64,000 nucleotides of DNA from Nostoc sp. NMS2 (GTDB taxonomy: Bacteria > Cyanobacteriota > Cyanobacteriia > Cyanobacteriales > Nostocaceae). The stretch lies in the NCBI RefSeq assembly GCF_017115105.1, contig NZ_JABXKH010000105.1, forward strand, positions 1 through 64,000, read 5' to 3'. Every line of letters begins with the position of its first letter. The stretch's first letter is position 1. The translations under genes were made by a program, and so were the position numbers. The notes beneath the pieces are model-generated. The model saw nothing but the letters and a program-made list of their open reading frames with translations. It was not told where the DNA came from and did not search any database. This document shows, one piece after another, positions 27,538 through 36,223 of the stretch.

Positions 27538-27999
27538 CTACAAAATTGCTAAAACCAATTGACTGCTAAATTTAATACAAATATCATCCCCAATAAAAGG
27601 ATTTTGGAAAACAAAATAAGGATCGTAACCACATACCATCCAAGTCTCTTTATTTTTAAGTTCTATATGTATCTGATGGCGTTCAATTGAGTTATCTTCT
27701 GGATTGCAGTTTATTTTTTCCACTGCTTCTATTTCTTGAATACGGATAATTTCAAAGTTAGGATTTTTATGGAGGGAAAATAAAAATCCAGGGTCTATCC
27801 GTAAATATTGTGGTGATTTTAATAAATTAATTTTGATGTCAATAACCTCACCAAATCCAGCAATAGTTGAAACTAATAAGCTGTGAGATTCCTGAAAATC
27901 TAATGTATTTGCATAGAATAATTGTAAAGTAAATTGAACGCTGTTTCGCTGTTTTTGAGATAAAATATTAGTAACTAATGATGACGAGTAAAGATTCAC
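27538..27999 (-). CDS. Hypothetical protein
   Basis: A 153-residue protein with no family I recognise. It has alternating hydrophobic strands (FTLQLFYANTLDF, LLVSTIAGFGEVIDIKINLL, HQIHIELKNKETWMVCGY) that suggest a beta-sandwich, and no signal peptide. It is tightly placed between the aminotransferase gene (1-base gap upstream) and the 1044-residue glycosyltransferase gene (5-base gap downstream), so it is very likely translated as part of the operon. A carbohydrate-related role is only suggested by position. Confidence 0.65.
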   Translation of the reverse strand: MNLYSSSLVTNILSQKQRNSVQFTLQLFYANTLDFQESHSLLVSTIAGFGEVIDIKINLLKSPQYLRIDPGFLFSLHKNPNFEIIRIQEIEAVEKINCNPEDNSIERHQIHIELKNKETWMVCGYDPYFVFQNPFIGDDICIKFSSQLVLAIL

Positions 28000-28000
28000 T

Positions 28001-29101
28001 TTAAAAACCCTTGTTGAAATAATTTACAATTATTGATATTTGCTCCTCTGTGATATGGGGATGTAAGGGTAAACTTAGGACTTCCTTAGCTAGTTGTTCT
28101 GCGATCGCAAAACTTCCTTCATGCCATCCACTGCCGATATAAGCACCTGATAGATGGGGAGGAATTGGATAGTGAATTAGTGTACCAATCCCAGATTGGT
28201 GCAAATCTTGCTCTAGGCTGTGCCTTTTGGGGTAACGTACAACAAATAAATGCCACACTGACTCAGCCCAGTTAGGTACAAAAGGCAAGGCTACGTTAGC
28301 AGTTCTGACTAGTCCTTGCAAGTATTGTTCCGCTATGTGAGCGCGGCGAGAATTCCATTCATCTAGTTTAGTTAGCTTCACTCTTAAAAATGCTGCTTGT
28401 AATTCATCCAGTCGGCTATTGTAACCCTGAATTTCATTTTCATACTTTATACGAGAACCATAGTTACGCAGTAGGCGAACTTTATCGGCTAAGTCTACAT
28501 CGTTAGTTGTTACCGCTCCTCCATCGCCGATCGCTCCAAGGTTTTTGGTGGGATAAAAACTGAAACCTGCTGCATCCCCCAAACTACCTACACGACGATT
28601 CTTAAATCGTGCGCCATGAGCTTGAGCAGCATCTTCAATCACTTTGAGATTATATCGCTTTGCAATTACATTGATAGCATCCATGTCCGCTGGTTGACCA
28701 TAAAGATGCACTACCAAAATCGCTTTTGTGCGTTCCGTAATTGCAGCTTCAATAAGTTGAGGATTTATATTATACGTTCTCTCATCTGGTTCTACTGGTA
28801 CGGGTGTTCCTCCAGCGTAGGAAACTGCCAGCCAGGTAGCAATGTAAGTATTTGCTGGTACAATTATCTCATCACCAGTAACAATTTCCATAGCTCTTAG
28901 AATTAGATGCAAAGCATCTAAACCATTACCTACACCAATGCAGTATTTTGTTTGGCAATAAGCAGCAAATTCAGCTTCAAAAGCCTCGACTTCTCTACCA
29001 AGAATATACCAGCCAGCTTTCATCACCCGTTGGTAGGCTGAATCAAGTTCTTCTTGAAGTTCAAGATAGGAAGCCTCAAAATTGAGAAATGGAACTTTCA
29101 T
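28001..29101 (-). CDS. fdtB: DegT/DnrJ/EryC1-family sugar aminotransferase (FdtB-like)
   Basis: A 366-residue PLP enzyme. The N-terminus [18 protein letters not shown], the glycine loop [22 protein letters not shown] with the Asp that contacts the cofactor nitrogen (about 157) and the Schiff-base Lys186 in [16 protein letters not shown] are all present. It transfers an amino group from glutamate to a dTDP-3-keto-6-deoxyhexose. The adjacent upstream gene encodes an FdtA-like 3,4-ketoisomerase, which makes exactly that substrate, so dTDP-3-amino-3,6-dideoxyhexose (Fuc3N or Qui3N) is the likely product. The two genes overlap by one base. Family is certain; the exact sugar is inferred. Confidence 0.9.
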   Translation of the reverse strand: MKVPFLNFEASYLELQEELDSAYQRVMKAGWYILGREVEAFEAEFAAYCQTKYCIGVGNGLDALHLILRAMEIVTGDEIIVPANTYIATWLAVSYAGGTPVPVEPDERTYNINPQLIEAAITERTKAILVVHLYGQPADMDAINVIAKRYNLKVIEDAAQAHGARFKNRRVGSLGDAAGFSFYPTKNLGAIGDGGAVTTNDVDLADKVRLLRNYGSRIKYENEIQGYNSRLDELQAAFLRVKLTKLDEWNSRRAHIAEQYLQGLVRTANVALPFVPNWAESVWHLFVVRYPKRHSLEQDLHQSGIGTLIHYPIPPHLSGAYIGSGWHEGSFAIAEQLAKEVLSLPLHPHITEEQISIIVNYFNKGF

Positions 29102-29514
29102 TATTCCTTACCCCGAACAGATGCTAAAAATCCTTGGTAATCTCTATAATAGTCCGCCTCATCATAAACTCTAGAAGCTAAAACCATACATACAGAACCA
29201 GAAGAAAAATTATCAATTTCTCGCCATACTAGTGCAGGAATATATAGCCCATAATAAGAGCGATTTAAATTATAGCATTTTTGCTCATATCCATCATTTA
29301 AGATAACATCAAAGCTACCTGACATAGCTATTATAAATTGATTGCAATTTTTCAGAGCGTGCCCAGCCCGATTAGCACCACCAGGTACATCATATAAATA
29401 AAAAACCCTTTTGAACTCAAAGGGAATATGTCTATTTTCTTCAATAAATGTGAGATTTCCACGGGGATCAGTAATTTTTGGCAATTCGATTAATTTACAG
29501 TTTTCAAGGCTCAT
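29101..29514 (-). CDS. fdtA: dTDP-4-keto-6-deoxyhexose 3,4-ketoisomerase (FdtA/WxcM-like cupin)
   Basis: A 137-residue cupin. The sequence opens [20 protein letters not shown], then [20 protein letters not shown] with the conserved His, and [16 protein letters not shown] followed by a [17 protein letters not shown] strand. This matches the FdtA/QdtA/WxcM family, which shifts the keto group of dTDP-4-keto-6-deoxyglucose from C4 to C3. The usual HxH of the family reads [10 protein letters not shown] here. It overlaps fdtB and the FemAB-like gene, so the three are coupled. The C4 configuration of the product is not predictable by eye. Confidence 0.88.
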   Translation of the reverse strand: MSLENCKLIELPKITDPRGNLTFIEENRHIPFEFKRVFYLYDVPGGANRAGHALKNCNQFIIAMSGSFDVILNDGYEQKCYNLNRSYYGLYIPALVWREIDNFSSGSVCMVLASRVYDEADYYRDYQGFLASVRGKE

Positions 29515-30557
29515 ATAACTTCTTGACCTATGAGAGGAATTTCATAAAACTCCTGTACCACTCCACCACCTCCAAATTCTGATTTAAATTGGTAAAGGCT
29601 AGCTTTCAGATCCTGACCCTCATTTTGGTTGCTGGTTCCAAAATCAAAATAATGCGCACTTTGCAATTGCGCTTTTTTCAGGCAATGTTCAAAAAGCAGG
29701 TCTAAGGCACATATTTGATTGCCCAACTGACTCGAACCAATATACTGTGCGCGTAAAACTTTAGGCCCAGAAAACAAAACTATACCTGCTACAACCTCAT
29801 GCTCATATAATCCCACGACAAACTCGATATTATTGGGAAACATAGAGTAAAGGTAAATGATTTCATTGAGAGAATGAACTGGTAATGCACCAATTTTTCT
29901 CGCAAGATTATCTTCGAGTAATTTCCAAAAATCTTTAACAAATTCAACCCCTTCTTTGATTTGAACTCCATATTTTAGTGCTTTCTCTAGTCCTCTTCTA
30001 CGCCTTTTAGTTGATATTGGTCGATTTAGTAGGTCAATAGCACAGGAGAGATCGCAACGATAGCGTACCGCACCTATACGAAAAAGTGCATACAAATCAT
30101 CAGCAGCGGGTACTTGATGGTAAATGTTTGGCACTACCTTATATCGAAGTGATTCAAATCCATGATTGGCATAGTAATCACGCAGTGCTTTAAAAGCCTC
30201 AATCATATTTGCGCCACGCAAATTACCTGTATGCAACAACCCGCCGTAAGTGATACCTGGATGACTAACTACTCTTTTACTATTAGATGGATCTATAGCT
30301 GCTGGAAATAAACCAACTAGTCGATTTTTCTCATCCTTAATCATTAAGGATACATCCTGAAATCGATCGGCATGGTAGGAAAGATAGCGACGAGTATGGA
30401 GAAATGTAGCCATCGGTGTGCTAACTAAAAATTCATCCCAGATCGCAGAATTTTTTTCAGAGTAGGGAAGAATTTTTAGAGAATTATTTTGTTCAACATA
30501 CTCTTCATCTGTATTTATAGTATTGTGACTTTGATTACTGTAAGATTGCAACTCCAA
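29511..30557 (-). CDS. FemAB/GNAT-like acyl- or aminoacyltransferase
   Basis: A 348-residue soluble protein with the duplicated GNAT layout of FemAB-type proteins: SEKNSAIWDEFLVSTPMATF near the N-terminus, VSHPGITYGGLLHTGNLR in the middle, and EHEVVAGIVLFSGPKVLRAQ with HYFDFGTSNQNEGQ towards the end. Related proteins in polysaccharide clusters transfer acyl or amino-acid groups to amino sugars or lipid-linked glycans. It sits between FdtA and a glycosidase-like gene with overlaps on both sides (4 and 23 bases). Acylation of the 3-amino sugar is an attractive but unproven role. Confidence 0.75.
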   Translation of the reverse strand: MELQSYSNQSHNTINTDEEYVEQNNSLKILPYSEKNSAIWDEFLVSTPMATFLHTRRYLSYHADRFQDVSLMIKDEKNRLVGLFPAAIDPSNSKRVVSHPGITYGGLLHTGNLRGANMIEAFKALRDYYANHGFESLRYKVVPNIYHQVPAADDLYALFRIGAVRYRCDLSCAIDLLNRPISTKRRRRGLEKALKYGVQIKEGVEFVKDFWKLLEDNLARKIGALPVHSLNEIIYLYSMFPNNIEFVVGLYEHEVVAGIVLFSGPKVLRAQYIGSSQLGNQICALDLLFEHCLKKAQLQSAHYFDFGTSNQNEGQDLKASLYQFKSEFGGGGVVQEFYEIPLIGQEVI

Positions 30558-31446
30558 ATCCTGTTTCTCCGTAGTTATTTCCGTTGTAAAACATATAAGT
30601 GCCGTATTTTGTTTTTTGGATGCAAGAGCAGTGTATCATCTGAGAGTCCCAACCAGTTTTAGATACATCAAGACTAACTTTTTGATCTTGACGTAGCCAG
30701 TTTTGACCATCCAAAGATTCAGCATAGCCTATTCTATAGCCCATACTTATAGTACGGATCGAATACCACATTTTGTATAAATTATATTCTTTAGTTACAA
30801 AGGGTCTACCAAATCCGTATTCATCATCGTTGGCAAGTTCTAAGCAAACGACACCTTGCTTTCCCCAAGTAATTCCATCAGCTGACTCAATATAGCGAAC
30901 ATTATAGGTAGGAACTTGCTTACCATTAACATTTATCCATTGATCGCCAGCTACATACCACATTCTCCAGTAGTCTTCTTCACGATGAACATAAGCAGCT
31001 GAACGTACAAAAAGTTCGCGATCGCTTCTCTCCAATATTGGTACCTGGGAATATCTTTGAAAACTTTCACCATTATCCTCACTAATTGCTAAACCCATCA
31101 ACAAGAAGTAGCGAACCTTTACACCTAACTGCCAGCCTACATAATATAAATACAAACGCTCTTGATATTTTAATAAGCAAATAGGTGTGACACCATTATC
31201 ATCAAAGGTTCCTGGATGACCAATATCTAACACAGGTTTATCAGAAACTTTTAATATCTGAAGTGGATTTTTTGCTTCCAGATCAACAAATCCAATGCGC
31301 CCGACTTTGTGACTATCTAAAAATGCTACATAAACTCTGATGCGTTCCTCATCTAGCATCATGGAAGTAGGAATATAAGCATGAGAAATAGCCCAGTCCT
31401 TTTCCCCGTTAGCTACATAGACTAATCCCAGTTTTTTCCAAATCAT
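30535..31446 (-). CDS. Five-bladed beta-propeller, GH43/GH32-like protein
   Basis: A 303-residue protein without a signal peptide. Repeated short blades with aromatic ends (RIRVYVAFLDSHKVGRIGF, RLYLYYVGWQ, MGLAISEDNGESF, YWRMWYVAGDQW) and IGHPGTFDDNGVTP suggest the beta-propeller fold of glycoside hydrolases or phosphorylases of inverting or GH130-like families. The absence of an export signal means it would act in the cytoplasm, unusual for a hydrolase in an assembly operon. It overlaps the FemAB-like gene by 23 bases. Whether it hydrolyses, phosphorolyses or merely binds glycan is open. Confidence 0.7.
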   Translation of the reverse strand: MIWKKLGLVYVANGEKDWAISHAYIPTSMMLDEERIRVYVAFLDSHKVGRIGFVDLEAKNPLQILKVSDKPVLDIGHPGTFDDNGVTPICLLKYQERLYLYYVGWQLGVKVRYFLLMGLAISEDNGESFQRYSQVPILERSDRELFVRSAAYVHREEDYWRMWYVAGDQWINVNGKQVPTYNVRYIESADGITWGKQGVVCLELANDDEYGFGRPFVTKEYNLYKMWYSIRTISMGYRIGYAESLDGQNWLRQDQKVSLDVSKTGWDSQMIHCSCIQKTKYGTYMFYNGNNYGETGFGVAILQ

Positions 31447-31450
31447 TAAC

Positions 31451-32140
31451 CTACTCCGGTAGTTTGAAGAAGCGATAAGTGGTTAGCTTTGCAGGTTCTA
31501 TATGTGGTATGCGGTAAATTTCTCCTACTTTTGTATCCTTGGTTATAGTCACACTAGGCCCAATCCAGCAATCTCTCTCAATTTTGAGATTGTTGCTAAT
31601 AGTTGAATTTACACCGAAAAAACAATTTTTTTCCACCTCAACAAAACCAGAAATCACGACATGGGATGAAAAAAAACAATTGTCTTGAATAATTGAATGA
31701 TGACCAATATGATTTCCACTCCATAGAATAACATTATTTCCTAATTGCACAAATGCCTGAACAACATTGTTTTCAAATATAAAACAATGCTCTCCTAATT
31801 TGACATTTCTCCAGACAAAAGCTTTACTACTGATGTAGCTTGCTAGCCTATATCCTTTATCTTTAGCCTGATTGCATAGCCTAGTTCTTAAGCGATTCAA
31901 CTGCGTATAGACAATGGCTACAAATATCTCATGTTCACGAGGATTATAAACTTCTTCTAGGGATTCAAAGGTAACTACAGGTATTCCAAATAAACTATTT
32001 TTCTTGAGATAATCTTTTTCTACACTAAATGCTACTACTTCGTATTCTGAATCATAAGTAAAATACTCATAAGCAATTTCAGCAAAAGCACTATCACCCA
32101 CAATTACTAACTTGCGATTTTTATTCATAACTTTCATCAA
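31451..32140 (-). CDS. PglD/NeuD-like sugar O- or N-acyltransferase
   Basis: A 229-residue two-part enzyme. The N-terminal Rossmann-like half starts RKLVIVGDSAFAEIAYEYF. The C-terminal half is a left-handed beta-helix of hexapeptide repeats (VKLGEHCFIFENNVVQ, ILWSGNHIGHHSIIQDNCF) with the expected catalytic His in IGHHS and SSHVVISGFVEV. Such enzymes use acetyl-CoA to acetylate amino sugars. Since no FdtC-type acetyltransferase is otherwise present, it is a candidate for acetylating the FdtB product. It overlaps the methyltransferase gene upstream by 4 bases and lies 4 bases from the propeller gene. Confidence 0.82.
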   Translation of the reverse strand: MMKVMNKNRKLVIVGDSAFAEIAYEYFTYDSEYEVVAFSVEKDYLKKNSLFGIPVVTFESLEEVYNPREHEIFVAIVYTQLNRLRTRLCNQAKDKGYRLASYISSKAFVWRNVKLGEHCFIFENNVVQAFVQLGNNVILWSGNHIGHHSIIQDNCFFSSHVVISGFVEVEKNCFFGVNSTISNNLKIERDCWIGPSVTITKDTKVGEIYRIPHIEPAKLTTYRFFKLPE

Positions 32141-32886
32141 GGTTTTCTAATAAGAATATCTTCTCGCCTATTTGCCATCGGTAAATCTGATTTCTGAGGT
32201 AAGATATATGCATCAAAGCCTTGATTTCTCGCTCTAGTAACTAAAGATAAAACTACGGAGTCGTCAATCAGATGGTGCTCAATATTATTGAAGGATACTT
32301 CTGGTAATTCTTCTTTGCCTGTAAAATTCTGATGAAATTTAATTCCATTTTTACTGCTAAAAAAACGCTTTCTTTTAGAGACATTAGGGATATCTCCTAT
32401 CAGCATTTCCCCGCCATCAGACATTAATTCCAGGGAGCTATCCAAAAAGTTCCATATATTTGACTCAACAAATATATAGTGTAATACACTATAAGTTAAT
32501 ATGACATCTACTTCACCTCTATACTTATTAAATAAATCATTACAATCAGGGTAATAACCAATAATTTTTTTAATAAATGGTTCATTTGGTAAATGAGATA
32601 GCATTTCCTCTGAATCAATGAGAATCAGAGTATGTTCATTTTTTCGACACAAATCAATCAGCATGAGGGGTAGTTCACTACAACCACAGCCAATATCAAG
32701 AACCACTTTATTCTGCGTACATAACAGAGGCAACTTGCCGATAATATCCTCAAATATTAAATGTTCTTTGTTTTGGCGGTAAGAGTTGGGAAAACCTATT
32801 TTTTCGTAGCAGCTTAATGAATCATCTTTTGCCATCTTCCGAAAATCATCAAATGACAAATTGGCAAATCTACTGTAATCATTCAT
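32137..32886 (-). CDS. Putative SAM-dependent methyltransferase
   Basis: A 249-residue protein. Motif I VVLDIGCGCSELPLMLIDLC is clear, followed by TLILIDSEEMLSHLPN and VDVILTYSVLHYIF, then ELMSDGGEMLIGDIPNVSKR. These give a class I methyltransferase fold. The N-terminal FANLSFDDFRKMAKDDSLSC segment is typical of enzymes embedded in sialic- or deoxysugar clusters. It is the third gene of the operon, 40 bases after wzt, and overlaps the acyltransferase gene. The substrate is not predictable. Confidence 0.78.
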   Translation of the reverse strand: MNDYSRFANLSFDDFRKMAKDDSLSCYEKIGFPNSYRQNKEHLIFEDIIGKLPLLCTQNKVVLDIGCGCSELPLMLIDLCRKNEHTLILIDSEEMLSHLPNEPFIKKIIGYYPDCNDLFNKYRGEVDVILTYSVLHYIFVESNIWNFLDSSLELMSDGGEMLIGDIPNVSKRKRFFSSKNGIKFHQNFTGKEELPEVSFNNIEHHLIDDSVVLSLVTRARNQGFDAYILPQKSDLPMANRREDILIRKP

Positions 32887-32926
32887 ATTTAAGTAATTTA
32901 ATATTTATCTCAAGGTGAGTGTAATT

Positions 32927-34312
32927 TTAAGAATTTGTTATTTTTAAAAAATCGACTTCTACATTTGCATAAACCATACCTGGAAAACGATCTAGCGGAT
33001 CTTGCGCTAAATTAGATTGAAAAACAACAGCATTTTCTAGAATATCTAGAAAAATATGTTGTTGGTTTATAACAACAGGTAATTCTATGCCGATCGTAAT
33101 TGTATAAACTCCGTAGTTTAAAATATTTGTACCTTTTATTTCTATTACATAAACTTCTCCTGCTTTCGCTGAAGGCATTTCTATTCTCTTTGCGGTGGTC
33201 ATATAAGCAATCAGCATTTGCCCTTTTAAATCTCTAAATGAATACCCAATACAAAACGACGGCAGGTCTTGTTTAAAGAGAATAGAAACCTGAATAGTAA
33301 AATCTTCTTTAAAATCAAGTTGGTCAGTAGGACGATGCTGGCTATTTAGTAGCTTAATATCTAATATTTTTGCACTATCATCACCGTAGCGATGAGCGCC
33401 TTCAGCAAACTTCGCTTCTTTAACAGTAGAAACAAATATTTTCGATATAGTAGATTGCCCATCTAAATTATTATCTTGTGTTGCTTTTTCATGTTGACTA
33501 ATAGTTGGGATATTTTCATTTATTAGTTCAACTTGTTGCTTTAACTCCTGATTCATTTCACTGTGAACAATACTTATATAAGTATCTACTACCTCTGAAG
33601 CTTTACCAATTTTCAGCAGTTTTCCTTTTTCGAGGAAAGCACATCGCTGACAAAGACTTTTAACTGAACTTGTATCATGGCTAACAAACAGCACTGTCAC
33701 ACCTGTTTCCATCATTTGCCGCATTCGTGCCATACACTTCGCCTGAAAAAACATATCCCCTACAGCCAAAGCCTCATCCACAATTAGGATATCTGGGTCA
33801 ATATGAATCGCTGAGGCAAAAGCCAACCGGACATACATACCACTGGAATAAGTTTTAACAGCTTGGTCAATAAAATCTCCAATATCGGCAAAAGCGGCAA
33901 TCTGATGGAAGCGCTTATCCACATCATGTCTGGAAAGCCCCATGATTGCCCCATTCATATACACGTTTTCTCGCCCGGTGAATTCTGGGTTGAACCCAGC
34001 GCCCAATTCCAGGAGGGCGGCAACACGTCCATTCACTTGAACTACACCACTGGTCGGGGTCAAAGTACCGCAAATCATTTGCAGGAGAGTGGATTTACCT
34101 GCACCATTACGCCCAATGATGCCTATAGTTTCACCCTTCATTACCTGGAAGGAAACATCTTGTAATGCCCAAAATTCTTGAGCGTAGGTTCTTTCTGGTA
34201 ATAAAATCTCTTTTAGCCGATCGGCTGGTCGAGTATATCGCTTGTAGCATTTCGAGACATTTTTGAGGGAAATTGCAATTTCTTCTCCCATACTGTTACT
34301 ATCAATCCTCAA
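32927..34312 (-). CDS. wzt: Polysaccharide ABC exporter ATPase with C-terminal carbohydrate-binding domain
   Basis: A 461-residue ATPase. The nucleotide-binding half has Walker A GRNGAGKST at residues 68-76, signature YSSGMYVRLAFA and Walker B PDILIVDEALAVGD. An extra 200-residue domain follows: EGAHRYGDDSAKILDIKLLN and LPSFCIGYSFRDLKGQML are features of the Wzt C-terminal beta-sandwich that recognises the finished O-polysaccharide and sets export specificity. It energises Wzm (34338-35183), 25 bases upstream. The presence of this domain suggests that the glycan carries a terminal modification read by the exporter, consistent with methyl and acyl transferases in the operon. Confidence 0.93.
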   Translation of the reverse strand: MRIDSNSMGEEIAISLKNVSKCYKRYTRPADRLKEILLPERTYAQEFWALQDVSFQVMKGETIGIIGRNGAGKSTLLQMICGTLTPTSGVVQVNGRVAALLELGAGFNPEFTGRENVYMNGAIMGLSRHDVDKRFHQIAAFADIGDFIDQAVKTYSSGMYVRLAFASAIHIDPDILIVDEALAVGDMFFQAKCMARMRQMMETGVTVLFVSHDTSSVKSLCQRCAFLEKGKLLKIGKASEVVDTYISIVHSEMNQELKQQVELINENIPTISQHEKATQDNNLDGQSTISKIFVSTVKEAKFAEGAHRYGDDSAKILDIKLLNSQHRPTDQLDFKEDFTIQVSILFKQDLPSFCIGYSFRDLKGQMLIAYMTTAKRIEMPSAKAGEVYVIEIKGTNILNYGVYTITIGIELPVVINQQHIFLDILENAVVFQSNLAQDPLDRFPGMVYANVEVDFLKITNS

Positions 34313-34337
34313 AACTTCTAGTTATTAAAGCACCAAT

Positions 34338-35183
34338 TCACAATACATCAGCAAATGCTGTTCGTAAACGTTTATACACATAAAATCCGCTACAAAACAT
34401 CACTAATGCAATTATTGAGGATACTCCCCATTCACCCCAATGTTCAACCTTTCCAACTAAAATTAAATCACGATACACTTCAACGATCGCAGTCATGGGA
34501 TTTAACCAAAATACTACACTTCGCCATTCCTCTGGAATTGCTGATGCCGGATAAATAATCGGTGTCAAATACATCCAAATGTTTAAAATCACTGCTAAAG
34601 TCTGGGGAATATCTCGCAAAAAAACCGTTAGTCCTGAAGCTAAATAGCCTAAACCTGTTGTTAACAACAACTGTGTTAGCCAAACTAAGGGTAATAATGC
34701 TAATGTAGGATGTAAAATATGAGTATTAACTGCTACAAAAAAAATCAACATTATTAAACCAAAAGAACTTTCAATAAATGTTGATAAAATTGGTACTAGT
34801 GGTAGCAATGCTAAAGGAAATACGACCTTTTTAACTAAATTATTCTGTGCTACTACTGAGCTAGCGGACTGGATTAACCCCCCTGAAAAAGCAAGCCAAG
34901 GAAGTAAACCTGCAAACAGCCACAACCCAAAGGTGAAGTTATTTTCTGGTAAGCTTTTGAGGCTTAACTTCACTTTCAGCACAACCGAAAATACATAAGT
35001 GTAAATTAATAATTGTGAGAGCTGATTTAGCAAAGGCCACAAATTTCCTAAAATAGAACCCTTATACCGTGCTTCTAAATCTCGCCTAACCAAAGTTCTC
35101 AGCAAGTCAAATTTTGTCCACCAGTTTGCATTGACTGGCAGTATGCGCCTCAGTCTGGCTGCTTTACGTACAAATCCTTGCAT
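34338..35183 (-). CDS. wzm: Polysaccharide ABC exporter permease
   Basis: A 281-residue inner-membrane protein of the ABC-2 family. It opens with a cytoplasmic amphipathic segment (TKFDLLRTLVRRDLEARYKG) typical of Wzm/TagG permeases, followed by about six hydrophobic segments such as LLIYTYVFSVVLKV, FGLWLFAGLLPWLAF and LGYLASGLTVFL. It exports undecaprenyl-linked polysaccharide together with Wzt. It is the first gene of the minus-strand operon, so its upstream region (35184-35344) should hold the main promoter. Confidence 0.92.
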   Translation of the reverse strand: MQGFVRKAARLRRILPVNANWWTKFDLLRTLVRRDLEARYKGSILGNLWPLLNQLSQLLIYTYVFSVVLKVKLSLKSLPENNFTFGLWLFAGLLPWLAFSGGLIQSASSVVAQNNLVKKVVFPLALLPLVPILSTFIESSFGLIMLIFFVAVNTHILHPTLALLPLVWLTQLLLTTGLGYLASGLTVFLRDIPQTLAVILNIWMYLTPIIYPASAIPEEWRSVVFWLNPMTAIVEVYRDLILVGKVEHWGEWGVSSIIALVMFCSGFYVYKRLRTAFADVL

Positions 35184-35344
35184 TGTTTGTAATCAATCCT
35201 GTTTCCTTGTTCACTACTCATACACCCAATTTCTCTTTATAAGGCTTCATAGCCATAAGAGTAACGTTGTATTCTTTGGAGAATACATCATTAACTATCA
35301 AATCGTACCTAAATTAGGTTGGCAATACTGCTTTCTTTTTTTGC
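35184..35344 (-). promoter_or_regulatory. Upstream region of wzm with an 18-bp perfect palindrome
   Basis: On either strand GTATTCT-TTGG-AGAATAC (35269-35286) is a perfect 7-bp inverted repeat with a 4-base spacer. On the minus strand a TTATAAAG element follows it at about 35,240, a plausible -10 region. The palindrome lies about 85-100 bases before the wzm start. It could be an operator for the polysaccharide operon or a terminator hairpin for the Uma2 gene transcribed toward it; it lacks a T-run, which favours the operator view. Confidence 0.45.
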
Positions 35345-36205
35345 TTAACTCAAGGTATCTGGATCAATTCCTTGCGATCGCAAATACTCTGCTAATCGAT
35401 CAGCCCGTTGGCGTTCCTGTTCAGCCCGTTGGCGTTCCTGTTCAGCCCGTTGATGTTCCTGTTCAGCCCGTTGATGTTCCTGTTCAGCCCGTTGACGTTC
35501 CTGTTCAGCCCGTTGGCGTTCCTGTTCAGCCCGTTGACGTTCCTGTTCTGCTTGTTCTCTTCGGGTTGGAACCCAACCCGCAGAACTATACCAACGCAAC
35601 CACAAACCTGTTGTCTGCTGATAAGTACCTTGCCAAAGACCCAATCCTAGTTCTAACTCTTCCAACCATAAGCGATTCTCTGGTAAAGATATTGCCTCAT
35701 AGTGATTACCACTGACTTGAAAGGCACGCAAATGATTTTCGTAGCGATCGTAGATAACGTAGTAGGGAACCCGTAAAATCTGTTCATATACTTCCCACTT
35801 CGTTGGGGGTCGGTTTACTTCCCGCAGTGTTTTTCCTAAGTCTTCTTGTTCTGTACCAGGTGAAAGTAATTCAACTACTAAAAATGGATCAATTCCTTCT
35901 TGCCAAATGACGTAACTTAAGCGTAGGTCTTGCTGTTGGCTACCACTAGGTAATCCTAAAACCATGTACCAATCAGGACGCTTGTACCACAAAGGATGCC
36001 GGGGATCGTAGTAAAGATTTAAGTCGCTAGCAAGCAAAATTTCCTCAGATGGATAAGTGAGAGGCTGACAAGTCTCACTGAGCAAATCTGCCTGAATCCG
36101 GTGAAATTCATCTGGCAAACCTGATTCCCCCACTAATTCACTGGGTAAATCATACATCGTAGGCATTGTTTCTTGTGGCGGACGGGGTGGATCTGTTTGA
36201 TACAT
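35345..36205 (-). CDS. Uma2-family (DUF820) endonuclease-like protein with heptad repeat
   Basis: A 286-residue protein. Residues about 60-190 carry the Uma2 PD-(D/E)XK-like core: YMVLGLPSGSQQQDLRLSYV, then DPFLVVELLSPGTEQED and WEVYEQILRVPYYVIYDRY. Residues about 220-275 are seven or more copies of a charged heptapeptide (RAEQERQ, with two RAEQEHQ), encoded by a 21-bp tandem repeat at about 35,404-35,565. The tail reads LAEYLRSQGIDPDTLS, almost the same as in the downstream-oriented neighbour. Uma2 proteins are extremely abundant in cyanobacteria, and their function is unknown. It forms a tandem pair with 36224-37015, 18 bases apart. Confidence 0.85.
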   Translation of the reverse strand: MYQTDPPRPPQETMPTMYDLPSELVGESGLPDEFHRIQADLLSETCQPLTYPSEEILLASDLNLYYDPRHPLWYKRPDWYMVLGLPSGSQQQDLRLSYVIWQEGIDPFLVVELLSPGTEQEDLGKTLREVNRPPTKWEVYEQILRVPYYVIYDRYENHLRAFQVSGNHYEAISLPENRLWLEELELGLGLWQGTYQQTTGLWLRWYSSAGWVPTRREQAEQERQRAEQERQRAEQERQRAEQEHQRAEQEHQRAEQERQRAEQERQRADRLAEYLRSQGIDPDTLS

Positions 36206-36223
36206 GACTACTACCTTGGTTGC

